The notes: generated from the letters alone by a model not told the origin. DNA of 23,829 nt from Chloroflexota bacterium (GCA_016875645.1 VGPE01000009.1:1-23829), one strand, 5' to 3'; counted from the stretch's first letter, positions 9,574 to 17,489 are shown. A program made the numbers and translations.

Positions 9574-9818
9574 GACGTCCCCTCCAGGATCCGGGCACGC
9601 GCCGTGGGCAGGGCACTCGGGCGACGGCGGCGTCCGTGGCACCATGATATCGGCTGATCCGGGCCCGCCCGGACCACCGGACCTTTCCACAGATTCGGTG
9701 AACAACTCCCGTTGCTTGTGGAAAACCCGCTGTCTGCGTTCCCGGCCGCGTCGTACGATACCGGTCGGTTCACCGGTCTCGAATCCAGTCAGGTCTGCGC
9801 TCGCGAGGTGACGCCAAC
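9574..9818. promoter_or_regulatory. Divergent control region between the carboxylase operon and parAB
   Basis: This 245-base spacer separates leftward pccB from rightward parA and must hold both promoters. On the minus strand TATCAT (9644-9649) is a fair -10 candidate for the carboxylase operon, without a clear -35. On the plus strand TACGAT (9754-9759) is a fair -10 candidate for parAB. Just after it, two ACCGGT palindromes (9760-9765 and 9772-9777) are spaced 12 bases apart, as in an operator. An inverted pair of DnaA-box-like sites lies in the middle and is listed separately. All promoter calls are by eye. Confidence 0.4.
9683..9725. promoter_or_regulatory. Inverted pair of DnaA-box-like sites
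   Basis: Arms TTTCCACA (9684-9691) and TGTGGAAA (9717-9724) are perfect 8-bp inverted repeats 25 bases apart. On the minus strand the right arm extends to TTTTCCACA, which fits the DnaA-box consensus TTWTNCACA; the left arm differs by one base. Between them CAAC-tccc-GTTG (9703-9714) is a second small dyad. The stretch is richer in A and T than its surroundings. It could be a DnaA-controlled promoter, a DnaA-titration site, or part of an origin, but no dnaA, dnaN or rpmH is visible nearby. Confidence 0.4.
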
Positions 9819-10592
9819 GTGACAACCGTGATCGCGATCGCGAACCAGAAGGGCGGGGTCGGAAAGACGACGACGACGATCAACCTGGCCGGGGCGCTGG
9901 CCGAGGAGAATTACCGCGTCCTCTGCATCGACATGGACCCGCAGGCCAACCTCACCGCGGGTCTGGGCGTCAACCTCAACACGGTCGATCGCTCCATGGC
10001 GGACGTCCTGTCCGAGGGCCGCGCAACCTTCGACGAGATCGTGCTGCCGACGCAGACGCCCGGCATCGACGTGGCCCCGGCCACCATCGACCTCGCGATG
10101 ACCGAAGGCGAACTCTTCAATGTGTTCGGTCGCGAGCAGATTCTTCGCGAAGCGCTCGACGGGCGCCTTGAGGGCCGCTATGACTTCGTCCTGATCGACT
10201 GTCCGCCGAACCTCGGGCTCCTCACCGTCAACGGCCTGGTCGCGGCGAACAGCGTGATCATCCCGGTGCAGACGCAGTACTACGCGATGAAGGGCCTCCA
10301 GAACCTGGTCAAGGTCATCCAGACGATCCGGCATCGGCTCAACAAGAACCTGCGGATCCTGGGACTCCTTCCGACGTTCTACGACAGTCGCACGCTCCTC
10401 GCCCGCGACATGCTCGACGAGATCCGGGTGGTCGGCGACCACCACGTGTTCAACAGCATCATCCGCAACACCGTGAAGCTCGGTGAAGCACCGCTGGCGG
10501 GGCGCCCGATCACGGCCTACGCCGGGACCTCGGATGCCGCGCGCACGTACCGCGAGCTTGCCCGGGAGGTGATCGAACTTGGCCAGGCCTGA
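9819..10592 (+). CDS. parA: Chromosome-partitioning ATPase ParA (Soj family)
   Basis: ParA binds DNA non-specifically when loaded with ATP and drives segregation of ParB-parS complexes. The 257-residue product has the deviant Walker A motif QKGGVGKTTTT at residues 10-20, with the signature lysine before GG. MDPQANLTAGLG is the A-prime region and FVLIDCPPNLG the Walker B region. It lacks the N-terminal helix-turn-helix extension of plasmid type Ia ParA proteins, so it is the short chromosomal type. The GTG start at 9819 follows a GAGGTG ribosome site about nine bases earlier. The 3-prime end overlaps parB by 14 bases. Confidence 0.95.
   Translation: MTTVIAIANQKGGVGKTTTTINLAGALAEENYRVLCIDMDPQANLTAGLGVNLNTVDRSMADVLSEGRATFDEIVLPTQTPGIDVAPATIDLAMTEGELFNVFGREQILREALDGRLEGRYDFVLIDCPPNLGLLTVNGLVAANSVIIPVQTQYYAMKGLQNLVKVIQTIRHRLNKNLRILGLLPTFYDSRTLLARDMLDEIRVVGDHHVFNSIIRNTVKLGEAPLAGRPITAYAGTSDAARTYRELAREVIELGQA
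10565..10574 (+). promoter_or_regulatory. Strong ribosome-binding site that sets the parB TTG start
   Basis: GGAGGTGATC inside the end of parA is complementary to the 3-prime end of 16S rRNA over ten bases. It lies four bases before a TTG codon at 10579 (nine from the GGAGG core). This match supports the TTG as the real parB start despite the rare codon and the overlap with parA. A long pairing may compensate for the weak start codon. Confidence 0.6.
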
Positions 10593-11571
10593 TTTCCGCG
10601 CAGCCGCCGCGCGAAGGCTCGCCGAGGAGCACGAGCTCTCGCCGGCGATCGTCAGCCTCCTCTCCCCCGACGTACGACGCCACGCGACGATCCGGACGAT
10701 CCCGCTCGACCAGATCGAGCCGAACCCCGAGCAGCCGCGCCTCGCCTTCGACCAGGCGTCGATGGATGAGCTGACGGCGTCAGTTCGCGAGCACGGCGTC
10801 CTGCAGCCGATCCTCGTCCGGCCGCTCGGCCCGCAGCGCTACCAGCTGATCGCCGGCGAACGACGCTGGCGCGCGTCGCGTCAGGCGGCCCTGCCCGCAA
10901 TCCCCGCCATGGTCGAGGACATCGACGACGACACCGCCCTCGAGATCGCGATCATCGAGAACCTCCAGCGCGAGGACCTCTCCCCGCTCGATGAAGCCGC
11001 GATGTACGACCGGATGATCCGGGAGCACGGCTACAGCATCCGCAGGCTGGCCGAGAAGCTCGGCAAGGACAAGGGCTACGTCGAGAACCGGCTCCGCCTC
11101 GCGAATGCCCCCGCAGAGATCCGAGAGGTGGTGTCTCTGCGCAAAGACACCCTCTCGCACGCCTACGAGCTGCTCAAGGTCGAGGACCCGCGCAAGCGCC
11201 GCCGGCTCGCGTCCCAGGTGGCCCGTGGCGAACTCTCGCTGGTCCGTCTTCGCGAGAAGATCGAGGGTCGGCCGGCCGGCGCTCGACGTGGGGCGGCCGC
11301 TGAGGGTGCGCCCGAGATCGTCGCGGCCGAGGAACGGGAGGAACGGGAAGCCGGGTACGACGGCCATGCGTCAGCGGGCCCGCTCCGGGACGACTCGCTG
11401 GTCGCCGCCAAACAGCAGCTGGCCGACGCCGTCGAGGGCCTTGTGGAGGTCCTCTCGCAGCCCGACGTCATGCGCGTCATCGGCGAGGTCGACCGCCAGA
11501 ACCTGGCCAAGTACCTGACGATCGCCAAACTGAAGCTGGAGAACACGATCGCGCTCGTCCGCCGCGGCTGA
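10579..11571 (+). CDS. parB: Chromosome-partitioning protein ParB (Spo0J family)
   Basis: ParB is a CTP-dependent DNA clamp that loads at parS sites and stimulates ParA. The 330-residue protein has an N-terminal leader, then IPLDQIEPNPEQPR and GERRWRAS (about residues 93-100) of the CTP-binding ParB/Sulfiredoxin domain, and IIENLQREDLSPLDEA. The helix-turn-helix follows (YSIRRLAEKLGKDKGYVENRLRL, about 154-176). A Gly/Glu-rich linker leads to a C-terminal helical dimerisation segment with AAKQQLADAVEGLVEVL. The start is TTG, supported by the ribosome site above. I searched CACGTG-centred sequences across the window and found no convincing parS. The gene ends convergently with the prenyltransferase, 51 bases away. 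Confidence 0.95.
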   Translation: MARPDFRAAAARRLAEEHELSPAIVSLLSPDVRRHATIRTIPLDQIEPNPEQPRLAFDQASMDELTASVREHGVLQPILVRPLGPQRYQLIAGERRWRASRQAALPAIPAMVEDIDDDTALEIAIIENLQREDLSPLDEAAMYDRMIREHGYSIRRLAEKLGKDKGYVENRLRLANAPAEIREVVSLRKDTLSHAYELLKVEDPRKRRRLASQVARGELSLVRLREKIEGRPAGARRGAAAEGAPEIVAAEEREEREAGYDGHASAGPLRDDSLVAAKQQLADAVEGLVEVLSQPDVMRVIGEVDRQNLAKYLTIAKLKLENTIALVRRG

Positions 11572-11622
11572 CGCGACCGCGCCGCATCCCGCCCTCCCGG
11601 CGGCTGCCACGTCGACGCAGCA

Positions 11623-12408
11623 TCACCCGGCGCGAGAAGCGTCCTCCGCCAGAGCGGCGAGCCATCCTGCCGCCAGGATCCCGACGCCGGCTGCCTGAAT
11701 CTCCCACGTGAACCGGCGCAGGGCGGCCACCCCGCGGCGAGCGCCCACAACCCCCAGTGCAATCACGCCGATGCCCGACGCCGCGACCGCCAGGCCCGGC
11801 CCGCGGCCGTCGAACGCCGCCAGTGAGCCGGCCGCAGCCGCGGCGACGCCTGCCTGCAATCCGGCCATGACGAGCCACGCCCTGCGCGGCCCCAATCGGC
11901 GCACGGTGGAATCGAGGCCAGCGAGGGCATCGTCGGCGAGGTCCGCCAGTTGATTGCCGAGCGCCAGCGCCACGCCTGCCGCCACGGCGGCGGGCAGCAG
12001 GACGGCGAACCACGACGGCGGAGGCGCGCCGGCCCCGACCCAGCCGTAGACCGGCAGCAGCGGGACGCCGAGCGCCAACGGCAGCCATGCCCAGGCGGTC
12101 CCCTTGAGCCGCAGGTCGTAGAAATAGCCGATCCCGCTTCCGAGGACCGCGACAGCCGCGGCCGCCGGACCGTTCGCCGCCGACAACCCGAGTCCGACCA
12201 GGAGCCCGGTGACGGCCACCGCTCGCGCGACCTCCACAGTGACCAGCCCTTCGACCAGGGGCTTGCGCGGTTTCGCGGACGCGTCGGCGGCACGGTCGGC
12301 GAGGTCGTTGACGGTGCCGATCGACGCCTGCAGGGCGAACATGGCCAGCCCGAGGGTCACGGCGCGCGGCGTTCCGGCGCCTGCCAGGAACGCGACGGCG
12401 ATGGTCAC
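11623..12408 (-). CDS. UbiA-family membrane prenyltransferase
   Basis: UbiA enzymes attach isoprenoid chains to aromatic or glycerol acceptors within the membrane. Two Asp-rich motifs that hold magnesium-diphosphate are present: NDLADRAADA near residues 34-43, followed by KPRKPLVEG, and NQLADLADDALAG in the second half. About eight hydrophobic segments fill the rest. The sequence does not identify the acceptor (menaquinone, haem and lipid enzymes all remain possible). The start given, GTG at 12408, is the only ordinary start codon in frame, but coding similarity appears to extend upstream to about 12471 (HPFPSALNGL). The true product may therefore begin at a CTG there and have 282 residues. 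Confidence 0.85.
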   Translation of the reverse strand: MTIAVAFLAGAGTPRAVTLGLAMFALQASIGTVNDLADRAADASAKPRKPLVEGLVTVEVARAVAVTGLLVGLGLSAANGPAAAAVAVLGSGIGYFYDLRLKGTAWAWLPLALGVPLLPVYGWVGAGAPPPSWFAVLLPAAVAAGVALALGNQLADLADDALAGLDSTVRRLGPRRAWLVMAGLQAGVAAAAAGSLAAFDGRGPGLAVAASGIGVIALGVVGARRGVAALRRFTWEIQAAGVGILAAGWLAALAEDASRAG

Positions 12409-12520
12409 GAGGCCGTTGAGCGCCGACGGGAAGGGATGGACGAGACGGACGAGGGCGAGGGCTCGGTCCAGCCGATCCGGGGGCGTCTCGTCCGATCGCC
12501 CGGTTGACGCGGCTCGCGCG

Positions 12521-12886
12521 TCAGACGTAGACGAGGTCCTCGAAGTTCTCGACCAGGTACGCGATCAGCCGATCCCTGCCATCAGGCGTCTCCCGACGAA
12601 TCCCGGGCACCAGCGCCCACAGCGTGATCGCGGGCACGAGCAGGTTCCCATCGGCATCCCGCCCCACCACCGCGGGCGGGCCGCCGCCGGCCGCAAAGAC
12701 GCGCTCGAATCCGAGGTCGTCGACGCGCGCCGCGTGCTTGAAATCCCTGACGACCTTCACGATGCCGCGCCGGATGACCACGTCGCGCATCAGTTCCGCG
12801 GCCCACGCGTCGATCTGCTCGTCGCTCTGCTCCTGCAGGCGCTCGCGGTACTCGTTCGGATTGGCGGCGAGGCCGGTCGCTCCCAC
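12521..12886 (-). CDS. Conserved-looking small protein of unknown function
   Basis: I do not recognise this 121-residue protein. It is soluble and acidic to neutral, with no signal peptide or membrane segment. The first half is predicted helical (NEYRERLQEQSDEQIDAWAAELM). The second has a beta-like section (PPAVVGRDADGNLLVPAITL) and a final helix ending FEDLVYV. I chose the GTG at 12886 because GGAGGA lies just before it; an in-frame GTG at 12925 would add 13 residues. It ends about 50 bases before the likely prenyltransferase CTG start, so the two are probably co-transcribed. Codon use looks like that of its neighbours, supporting a real gene. Confidence 0.62.
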   Translation of the reverse strand: MGATGLAANPNEYRERLQEQSDEQIDAWAAELMRDVVIRRGIVKVVRDFKHAARVDDLGFERVFAAGGGPPAVVGRDADGNLLVPAITLWALVPGIRRETPDGRDRLIAYLVENFEDLVYV

Positions 12887-12952
12887 TGGTCCTCCACGGT
12901 GGCTGAACGGTGGCGAGTATGCCACGAGGGAAGCGCCGCGACCGAGGCCGGA

Positions 12953-13759
12953 TCAGCACATCTGTTCTGTTTCGTCTGGCTGAGTCGACGCGGCTGGAAA
13001 CTCCGGTCGCCCTCCCTCCGGCCACTCATTGAAGGCGTCGGTCAGCCAGCGCCCGAAGCGGCCGGGCGGGCGGCGCTCCGGGAAGTCCGTGACGAGCTCC
13101 TGGAGCCGCCGCCTGATCTCGTCAGTCAACTCGCCTACTCCGCTCCTGCGGTCATAGCCTTCGATGGGGATCGGCGTGCCGACCTTGATACGGACCGTCC
13201 GCCCGAACCCCAGCCAGCCGGTGCCGTTGATGGCGACCGGCACCACCGGGACGCCCGCCCGAAGCGCAAAGAAGGCAGCGCCGGGCTCCAGCGGCGGCAC
13301 GATCCGCTCACCGACATGGATGCGGCCCTCGCCGGCAACCGCGAGCACCCCGCCCCCGTCGAGCAGCATCCGGGCCCGGCGGGTGGCGTCAACGAGATCC
13401 CGGTTGCCGGGCCGGTACGGCACCGGCGTGGCGGACCAGCGCATCAGGCGGTTTCGGCCACCCACCATCATGTCGTCTTCCTTGGGCCCGAAGAACCAGA
13501 TGCGAGGCCGCACCGGCATCGCACCGTGCAGCACGATCGGGTCCGCCCAATTGAGGTGGTTGAAGCAGATGACGTAGGGCGCCGGCGGGAGGTGTTCCCG
13601 GCCGACGAGTCGCAGCCGGACGAAGAGTCCGGCCCCGACCTTCGTGACCAGCAGCGTCAGCAGGCGCCGGAAGCGCTCGCCCCGATACGGCGGATACCCG
13701 GTCGGCGTTCGAGCCTCGCTCGGGCGATCGCGTCGCGGCTCCGAAGGCCGGCCCTTCAT
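12953..13759 (-). CDS. PlsC-type 1-acylglycerol-3-phosphate acyltransferase family protein
   Basis: The enzyme is predicted to add a second acyl chain to lysophosphatidate or a related lysolipid at the membrane. The 268-residue product has acyltransferase block I, NHLNWADP (the HX4D catalytic pair), near residues 87-94. Block II is recognisable around PVPYRPGNRD, block III reads EGRIH where EGTRS is usual, and block IV is VPVVPVAINGTG. One hydrophobic stretch near residues 33-50 may associate with the membrane. The C-terminal 35 residues are Pro/Arg/Glu-rich and probably disordered. Its ATG start overlaps the HAD hydrolase stop as ATGA, so the two are coupled. The exact acyl acceptor is not certain. 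Confidence 0.87.
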   Translation of the reverse strand: MKGRPSEPRRDRPSEARTPTGYPPYRGERFRRLLTLLVTKVGAGLFVRLRLVGREHLPPAPYVICFNHLNWADPIVLHGAMPVRPRIWFFGPKEDDMMVGGRNRLMRWSATPVPYRPGNRDLVDATRRARMLLDGGGVLAVAGEGRIHVGERIVPPLEPGAAFFALRAGVPVVPVAINGTGWLGFGRTVRIKVGTPIPIEGYDRRSGVGELTDEIRRRLQELVTDFPERRPPGRFGRWLTDAFNEWPEGGRPEFPAASTQPDETEQMC

Positions 13760-14433
13760 CCGGGCGCCCCCGCACGGGACGCGAGGGCCTCGGGATCCAG
13801 CTGGTCGATCGACTCGAGCACGACGTCCGCCGCCTCGCTCGCACCGGGCGCAGGCGGGATGCTCGCATTGGGAACGAGGACGACCGTCATTCCGGCGGCC
13901 TTTCCGGCCAGGACGCCATTGAGCGAATCCTCGACGACGACGCAGCGCGCCGGATCCACCGCCAGGCGCCGCGCGGCCTCGAGGTAGACGTCAGGCGCAG
14001 GCTTGCCGCGCGCGACCTCGTCGGACGAGACCACGGTGCGGAAGGCGCCCTCCAGCTCCGTCGCCGCGAGAGCCGCCTCGATCACGTCACGGTGCGCGGA
14101 CGAGGCCAGACCCAGTGGCCAGCGCTTCGCCAGGCGGCGGACCACCTCATCGGCATGCCGGATCGTCGGGATCAACGGGGCGTTCCGCCAGCGCTCGACC
14201 ATCCTCTCGACGATCGTCCGCTTGATCTCGACGGGCGCCAGCGCGAGGTGCAGCCGCTCCGCCATGGTCGCCGACCACTGCCGGGAGTTGGCGCCCATGA
14301 CCGACGCTCGATCTTCGAGTGTCCACGGCCGGCCGTGATCACGGGCGAAGGCCTGGCGCACCTCGTCCCACCAGATCTCGCTGTCGACCAGGACGCCGTC
14401 GAGGTCGAAGATGACGGCTTCGCAGACAGACAT
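13756..14433 (-). CDS. HAD-superfamily hydrolase, beta-phosphoglucomutase-like
   Basis: This 225-residue cytosolic enzyme is predicted to cleave or move a phosphate on a small metabolite through an aspartyl-phosphate. Motif I is FDLDGVLVDSE with D10 as nucleophile and D12 as acid/base. Motif II is LASSAH, motif III is the lysine in GKPAPDVY, and motif IV is VVVEDSLNG. A helical cap lies between motifs I and II, as in phosphoglycolate phosphatase and beta-phosphoglucomutase relatives. Substrate cannot be read from these motifs. It is the first gene of a leftward pair with the PlsC-type acyltransferase, and its start lies 257 bases from a divergent rightward operon. Confidence 0.88.
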   Translation of the reverse strand: MSVCEAVIFDLDGVLVDSEIWWDEVRQAFARDHGRPWTLEDRASVMGANSRQWSATMAERLHLALAPVEIKRTIVERMVERWRNAPLIPTIRHADEVVRRLAKRWPLGLASSAHRDVIEAALAATELEGAFRTVVSSDEVARGKPAPDVYLEAARRLAVDPARCVVVEDSLNGVLAGKAAGMTVVLVPNASIPPAPGASEAADVVLESIDQLDPEALASRAGAPG

Positions 14434-14690
14434 CGGCCTCCGGGCGTGGGCTGCCGCTCAGGGCACCCCTGGCGAGCAGTCAACCGCCGGAGGCTAGCAC
14501 GTCAGCATGCTTCCACCCTCCGATCGCACGACAGATGCCCGGCCTTGGGCCCGGTTCACGCCTCGACCAAACTGCGTGACATTCGGCCGGTGTGCGCAAG
14601 CAGGCTGACGAGGATGATTGGGGCGCACCGCTCGGGCGCCGTGCCAGATCGCGCTCGTGCCTTATGCGCCCGGAGTGAGGGAGATCCGAC

Positions 14691-15668
14691 ATGCGCCTCG
14701 ACAGTCGGTTTCTCAACTGGGGCCTGTTCTTCATCGTGACGGGGGCCGTACCGCTGGCCGTGCAGCAGGGCCTTCTCGGTCGGGACATCGCCGTCCGGGC
14801 CTGGCAGCTCTGGCCACTGCTGATCGTTGCCGCCGGCGTCGGCCTGCTCCTCCGTCGGACCACGCTCGAGTTCCTGGGCGGGGTGATCGTCGCGGTCACC
14901 TTCGGTGCCATGCTCGGTGGGGTGATCGCGGTCGGGGCCGAACTCTCTGAGATCGGCCGCTCCTGCGGCAGCGGCGAGACCCGCGCATTCGCGTCCCAGC
15001 AGGGCAGCCTGGGCGGCTCCGCTCGCGTCCGCGTGGATCTCAACTGCGGCGACGTCAACGTCGGCACCGCGGCGGGCAGTGGCTGGACACTGAGCGGATC
15101 CAGCACGGACGGCGAGTTGCCGCGCATCTCGAGCGGCAGCGATCGACTCACGATCGAGTCGAAGAACCAGGGCGGGGTCTTCTTCTTCGGGCCGTCGCAT
15201 CGCGACAGCTGGACGGTCACGCTGCCCACCGACCCCACGATCGACATCGAGGCCGAGCTCAACGCAGCCGACGCCCGGTTCGCGCTGACCGGCGCCCGGC
15301 TGGGGCGCACGGAGATGAACCTCAACGCCGGCTCGCTGCGCCTCGACCTGACCGACTTCACGCTGTCGCGCCTCGACGTCCATGTGAACGCGGGCTCCGC
15401 ACGCATGACCTTCCCCGCCTCGGGCTTCTCGGGCAGTCTCGAAGTCAATGCCGGTTCCATCGCCTTCTGCGTCCCGGAGGGTGTCGGCCTCCGGATCTCG
15501 ACCAACGCCAACATCACCGGGTCGAACAACTTCGACCAGCGTGGCCTCAGCAGATCCGGCTCCACGTGGGAGACCGCCAACTTCTCGGGCGCCGCGAGCC
15601 GCATCGACCTCACGAGCAACGCCAACGCGGCGTCGCTGACGCTCAACCCGGAGGACGGTTGCCGATGA
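14691..15668 (+). CDS. LiaF-TM (DUF5668)/toastrack-like membrane protein
   Basis: The 325-residue protein has two parts. Residues 8-82 hold three hydrophobic segments, the second reading WQLWPLLIVAAGVGLLL, a pattern of the LiaI/LiaF membrane module (DUF5668). Residues 95-325 are a beta-rich, probably extracytoplasmic domain with repeating rungs: LNAGS at 211, VNAGS at 232 and VNAGS at 252, spaced about 20 residues. This resembles the toastrack/DUF4097 domains of envelope-stress proteins. Cysteines C92, C119, C260 and C324 could form disulphides outside the cell. The ATG follows GAGGGAGAT at a good distance. Its stop overlaps the PspC gene as ATGA. The likely role is sensing or buffering envelope stress, inferred from domain and neighbours. 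Confidence 0.78.
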   Translation: MRLDSRFLNWGLFFIVTGAVPLAVQQGLLGRDIAVRAWQLWPLLIVAAGVGLLLRRTTLEFLGGVIVAVTFGAMLGGVIAVGAELSEIGRSCGSGETRAFASQQGSLGGSARVRVDLNCGDVNVGTAAGSGWTLSGSSTDGELPRISSGSDRLTIESKNQGGVFFFGPSHRDSWTVTLPTDPTIDIEAELNAADARFALTGARLGRTEMNLNAGSLRLDLTDFTLSRLDVHVNAGSARMTFPASGFSGSLEVNAGSIAFCVPEGVGLRISTNANITGSNNFDQRGLSRSGSTWETANFSGAASRIDLTSNANAASLTLNPEDGCR

Positions 15669-16339
15669 ACCAGCGGCTGTTCCGGTCGCGCGACGACCGG
15701 GTGATCGCCGGCGTCGCCGGCGGCCTCGCGGCAATGCTCAACGTGGACCCGTCGCTCGTGCGGATCCTGTGGGTGATCCTCGTCCCGCTCACGGGCGGGT
15801 TCATCATCCTGCTGTACTTCGTCATGGCAATCGTCGTGCCCGAGATGCCGATCGCGGAAGACCGCTGGCAGGCGTGGGAGCGGCCCTGGCCTGATCCCTG
15901 GACTGACCACGGCTCCATGGGCTCCACGGGTGAAACCGGGATCCCATCACCCTCGAGCGATACCGACAGCCCGCCCGCCCTCGGCGGGACGGGCGGGACG
16001 GGTGCGGTCGGCGAGCCGGGGGTTGTCACGAGCGATGAGGCGACGCGGCGCGTTCCGCCGGCCGGGACGTTGGCGGGAGCCGGTGCCGGGTCGTCGCCGG
16101 GCGGCTGGCAGCCTCCGCTCGAGCACCGGGGCTCGGCCTGGCAGACGCCGGGCGAGGAGTCGCGTGACCGCGGAGTGCCGCTCATCTTCGGGTTGATCCT
16201 CGTCCTGATCGGGGCCTTCTTCCTGGCGCGCACCTATGTCCCCGGCATCGACTGGGAGGCTTTGTGGCCGTTCCTGCTCATCGGGACCGGGATCGCGCTC
16301 CTCCTGGGCTCGCTGCGCCGGTCGACGAACCGATCCTGA
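15665..16339 (+). CDS. PspC-domain membrane protein with C-terminal LiaI-like module
   Basis: The 224-residue protein starts with a classic PspC domain. RLFRSRDDRVIAGVAGGLA leads into LNVDPSLVRILWVI and a membrane hairpin ending at residue 60, VVPEMP. PspC domains act in the phage-shock envelope response. Residues 65-168 form a Pro/Gly/Ser/Thr-rich linker, presumably disordered. Residues 171-215 contain two more membrane segments, the last reading WEALWPFLLIGTGIALLL, matching the W-x-LWP module of the preceding protein. The start ATG overlaps the preceding stop (ATGA). The pairing of two proteins with the same LWP membrane module suggests a complex. No PspA gene is present in the window. Confidence 0.87.
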   Translation: MNQRLFRSRDDRVIAGVAGGLAAMLNVDPSLVRILWVILVPLTGGFIILLYFVMAIVVPEMPIAEDRWQAWERPWPDPWTDHGSMGSTGETGIPSPSSDTDSPPALGGTGGTGAVGEPGVVTSDEATRRVPPAGTLAGAGAGSSPGGWQPPLEHRGSAWQTPGEESRDRGVPLIFGLILVLIGAFFLARTYVPGIDWEALWPFLLIGTGIALLLGSLRRSTNRS

Positions 16340-16385
16340 GACCTTCCGACGGGGCAGGACGACCGGGCCATGGTGAGCGGCCGCG

Positions 16386-17489
16386 ATGACCACTGATCAT
16401 GCCGGCGTGGCGACGTCGTTCGTCCCGCAACTGGCCGTGGCCTCGGTTGCCGGCATCATCGGCGGCCTTGGCCTGCTGTGGCGCGGCCTCGGCGCCATGC
16501 GCAACGCCGACCGCATCGCCGATACCGCCGGTTCGCGCGTGGCCTCGCTCGCGGTCGGCGAGGTCCGGCTGACCGGGATCGTCGAGCCTGCCGAGCTGCT
16601 GCTCACCTCACCGCTCCAGAGCCGGCCCTGCATCTGGTATCGGGCTTCGGTCCGCGAGCGCCGGGGCGACGACGAGCGGACCATCTTCAGCGAGGAGCGC
16701 GCCGTCGGCTTCCGGCTGCGCGATGAGACCGGCTCGGTCCGGGTCTTCCCCCGCGGCGGGCACTGGGCGGTCGGCGACCGATTCACTGGCAGCACCGGGC
16801 TTGCCGGCGACGAGCCGCCGGGCCTGGCAATGCGCAGCGGCCCCGCGATCGACGCCGCCGAACTCGATCGGGACGAGCAGATCCGGCGCCTCCTGACCGT
16901 CACCGACCCACGTGCCGACGACGGCAGTCCGTTGGAACGCGTCCGCCGTGGAAGCGGGCCGCGGCGGTATCGCGAGGCGCGCATCGAACCCAGCGACGTG
17001 ATCACGCTGGTCGGCTTCGTCGAGCCGTTCGACCAGTTGCCCGATCCGGCCGGTGCCGACAGCGCTGAGTCGTCGGGCCTCCTGACCGATGGCGCCGGCG
17101 GCGACGAGGCGATCGCAGCCGACCTCGCGGAGGCCCGCGCCGCAGGGCTCCTGGCGCCCGATGCCGAGACGGCCTGGGGCAACGCCGCCATCCCGGGCTT
17201 CGGGATCGGCCTCCTGGTCAGGGCCCCGGACCTGGACCCGGAGGCGCAGGCGCCACTGCTCGCGGAGCCGGCGGTCGCCGCACGCATTGAGCGCACGTTC
17301 GCGATCGCGCCCGAGGACCTCATCGTGGCCGCGCGCGCCGACATCCCCCTCCTGATCTCCGAAGGGACGGCCGGGGCGGCTGCCGCTCATCATCAGTCGC
17401 GGTTCCTCCTCGGAATTCTGGGCGCGGTCCTCGCCATCGGGTCGTCGATCGTCCTCGCCCTCACCCTCACCGGAGGCCTGCTCATCTGA
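16386..17489 (+). CDS. GIDE (BAM) domain membrane protein
   Basis: This 367-residue protein has a membrane segment at each end (about residues 12-35 and 343-366). The large domain between them fits the GIDE/BAM family, which in eukaryotes lies between the membrane segments of mitochondrial E3 ligase MUL1. Recognised parts are VRLTGIVEPAELLLTSPLQSR, CIWYRASV, the charged strand with ERAVGFRLRDETGSVRVFPRGG, and a final IAPEDLIVAARADIPLLIS. It has no RING finger, so it is not itself a ubiquitin ligase. Bacterial members commonly sit beside LemA, as here: the stop and the LemA start share one base. Molecular function is unknown. Family assignment rests on this pattern and the LemA neighbour. Confidence 0.78.
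   Translation: MTTDHAGVATSFVPQLAVASVAGIIGGLGLLWRGLGAMRNADRIADTAGSRVASLAVGEVRLTGIVEPAELLLTSPLQSRPCIWYRASVRERRGDDERTIFSEERAVGFRLRDETGSVRVFPRGGHWAVGDRFTGSTGLAGDEPPGLAMRSGPAIDAAELDRDEQIRRLLTVTDPRADDGSPLERVRRGSGPRRYREARIEPSDVITLVGFVEPFDQLPDPAGADSAESSGLLTDGAGGDEAIAADLAEARAAGLLAPDAETAWGNAAIPGFGIGLLVRAPDLDPEAQAPLLAEPAVAARIERTFAIAPEDLIVAARADIPLLISEGTAGAAAAHHQSRFLLGILGAVLAIGSSIVLALTLTGGLLI

Noticed and set aside
9574..9818. Chromosomal replication origin
   Set aside because: Only two DnaA-box-like sites are present, and none of dnaA, dnaN, rpmH, rsmG or mnmG is nearby; kept as a regulatory site instead.
9573..9825. In-frame extension of pccB further upstream, to 9825
   Set aside because: A strong GGAGG lies seven bases before the GTG at 9573, and the extension would overlap the parA start and the DnaA-box region.
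11690..11720. CACGTG-centred sequence near 11708 as a possible parS site
   Set aside because: The flanks do not form the parS palindrome. Other CACGTG sites at about 4047, 7314, 10443 and 15567 also fail, so no parS is claimed.
15930..16180. Possible repeat or recombination region in the PspC gene linker
   Set aside because: The GC-rich repetition encodes a Pro/Gly/Ser/Thr linker between two membrane modules in one open frame; no exact long repeat is present.
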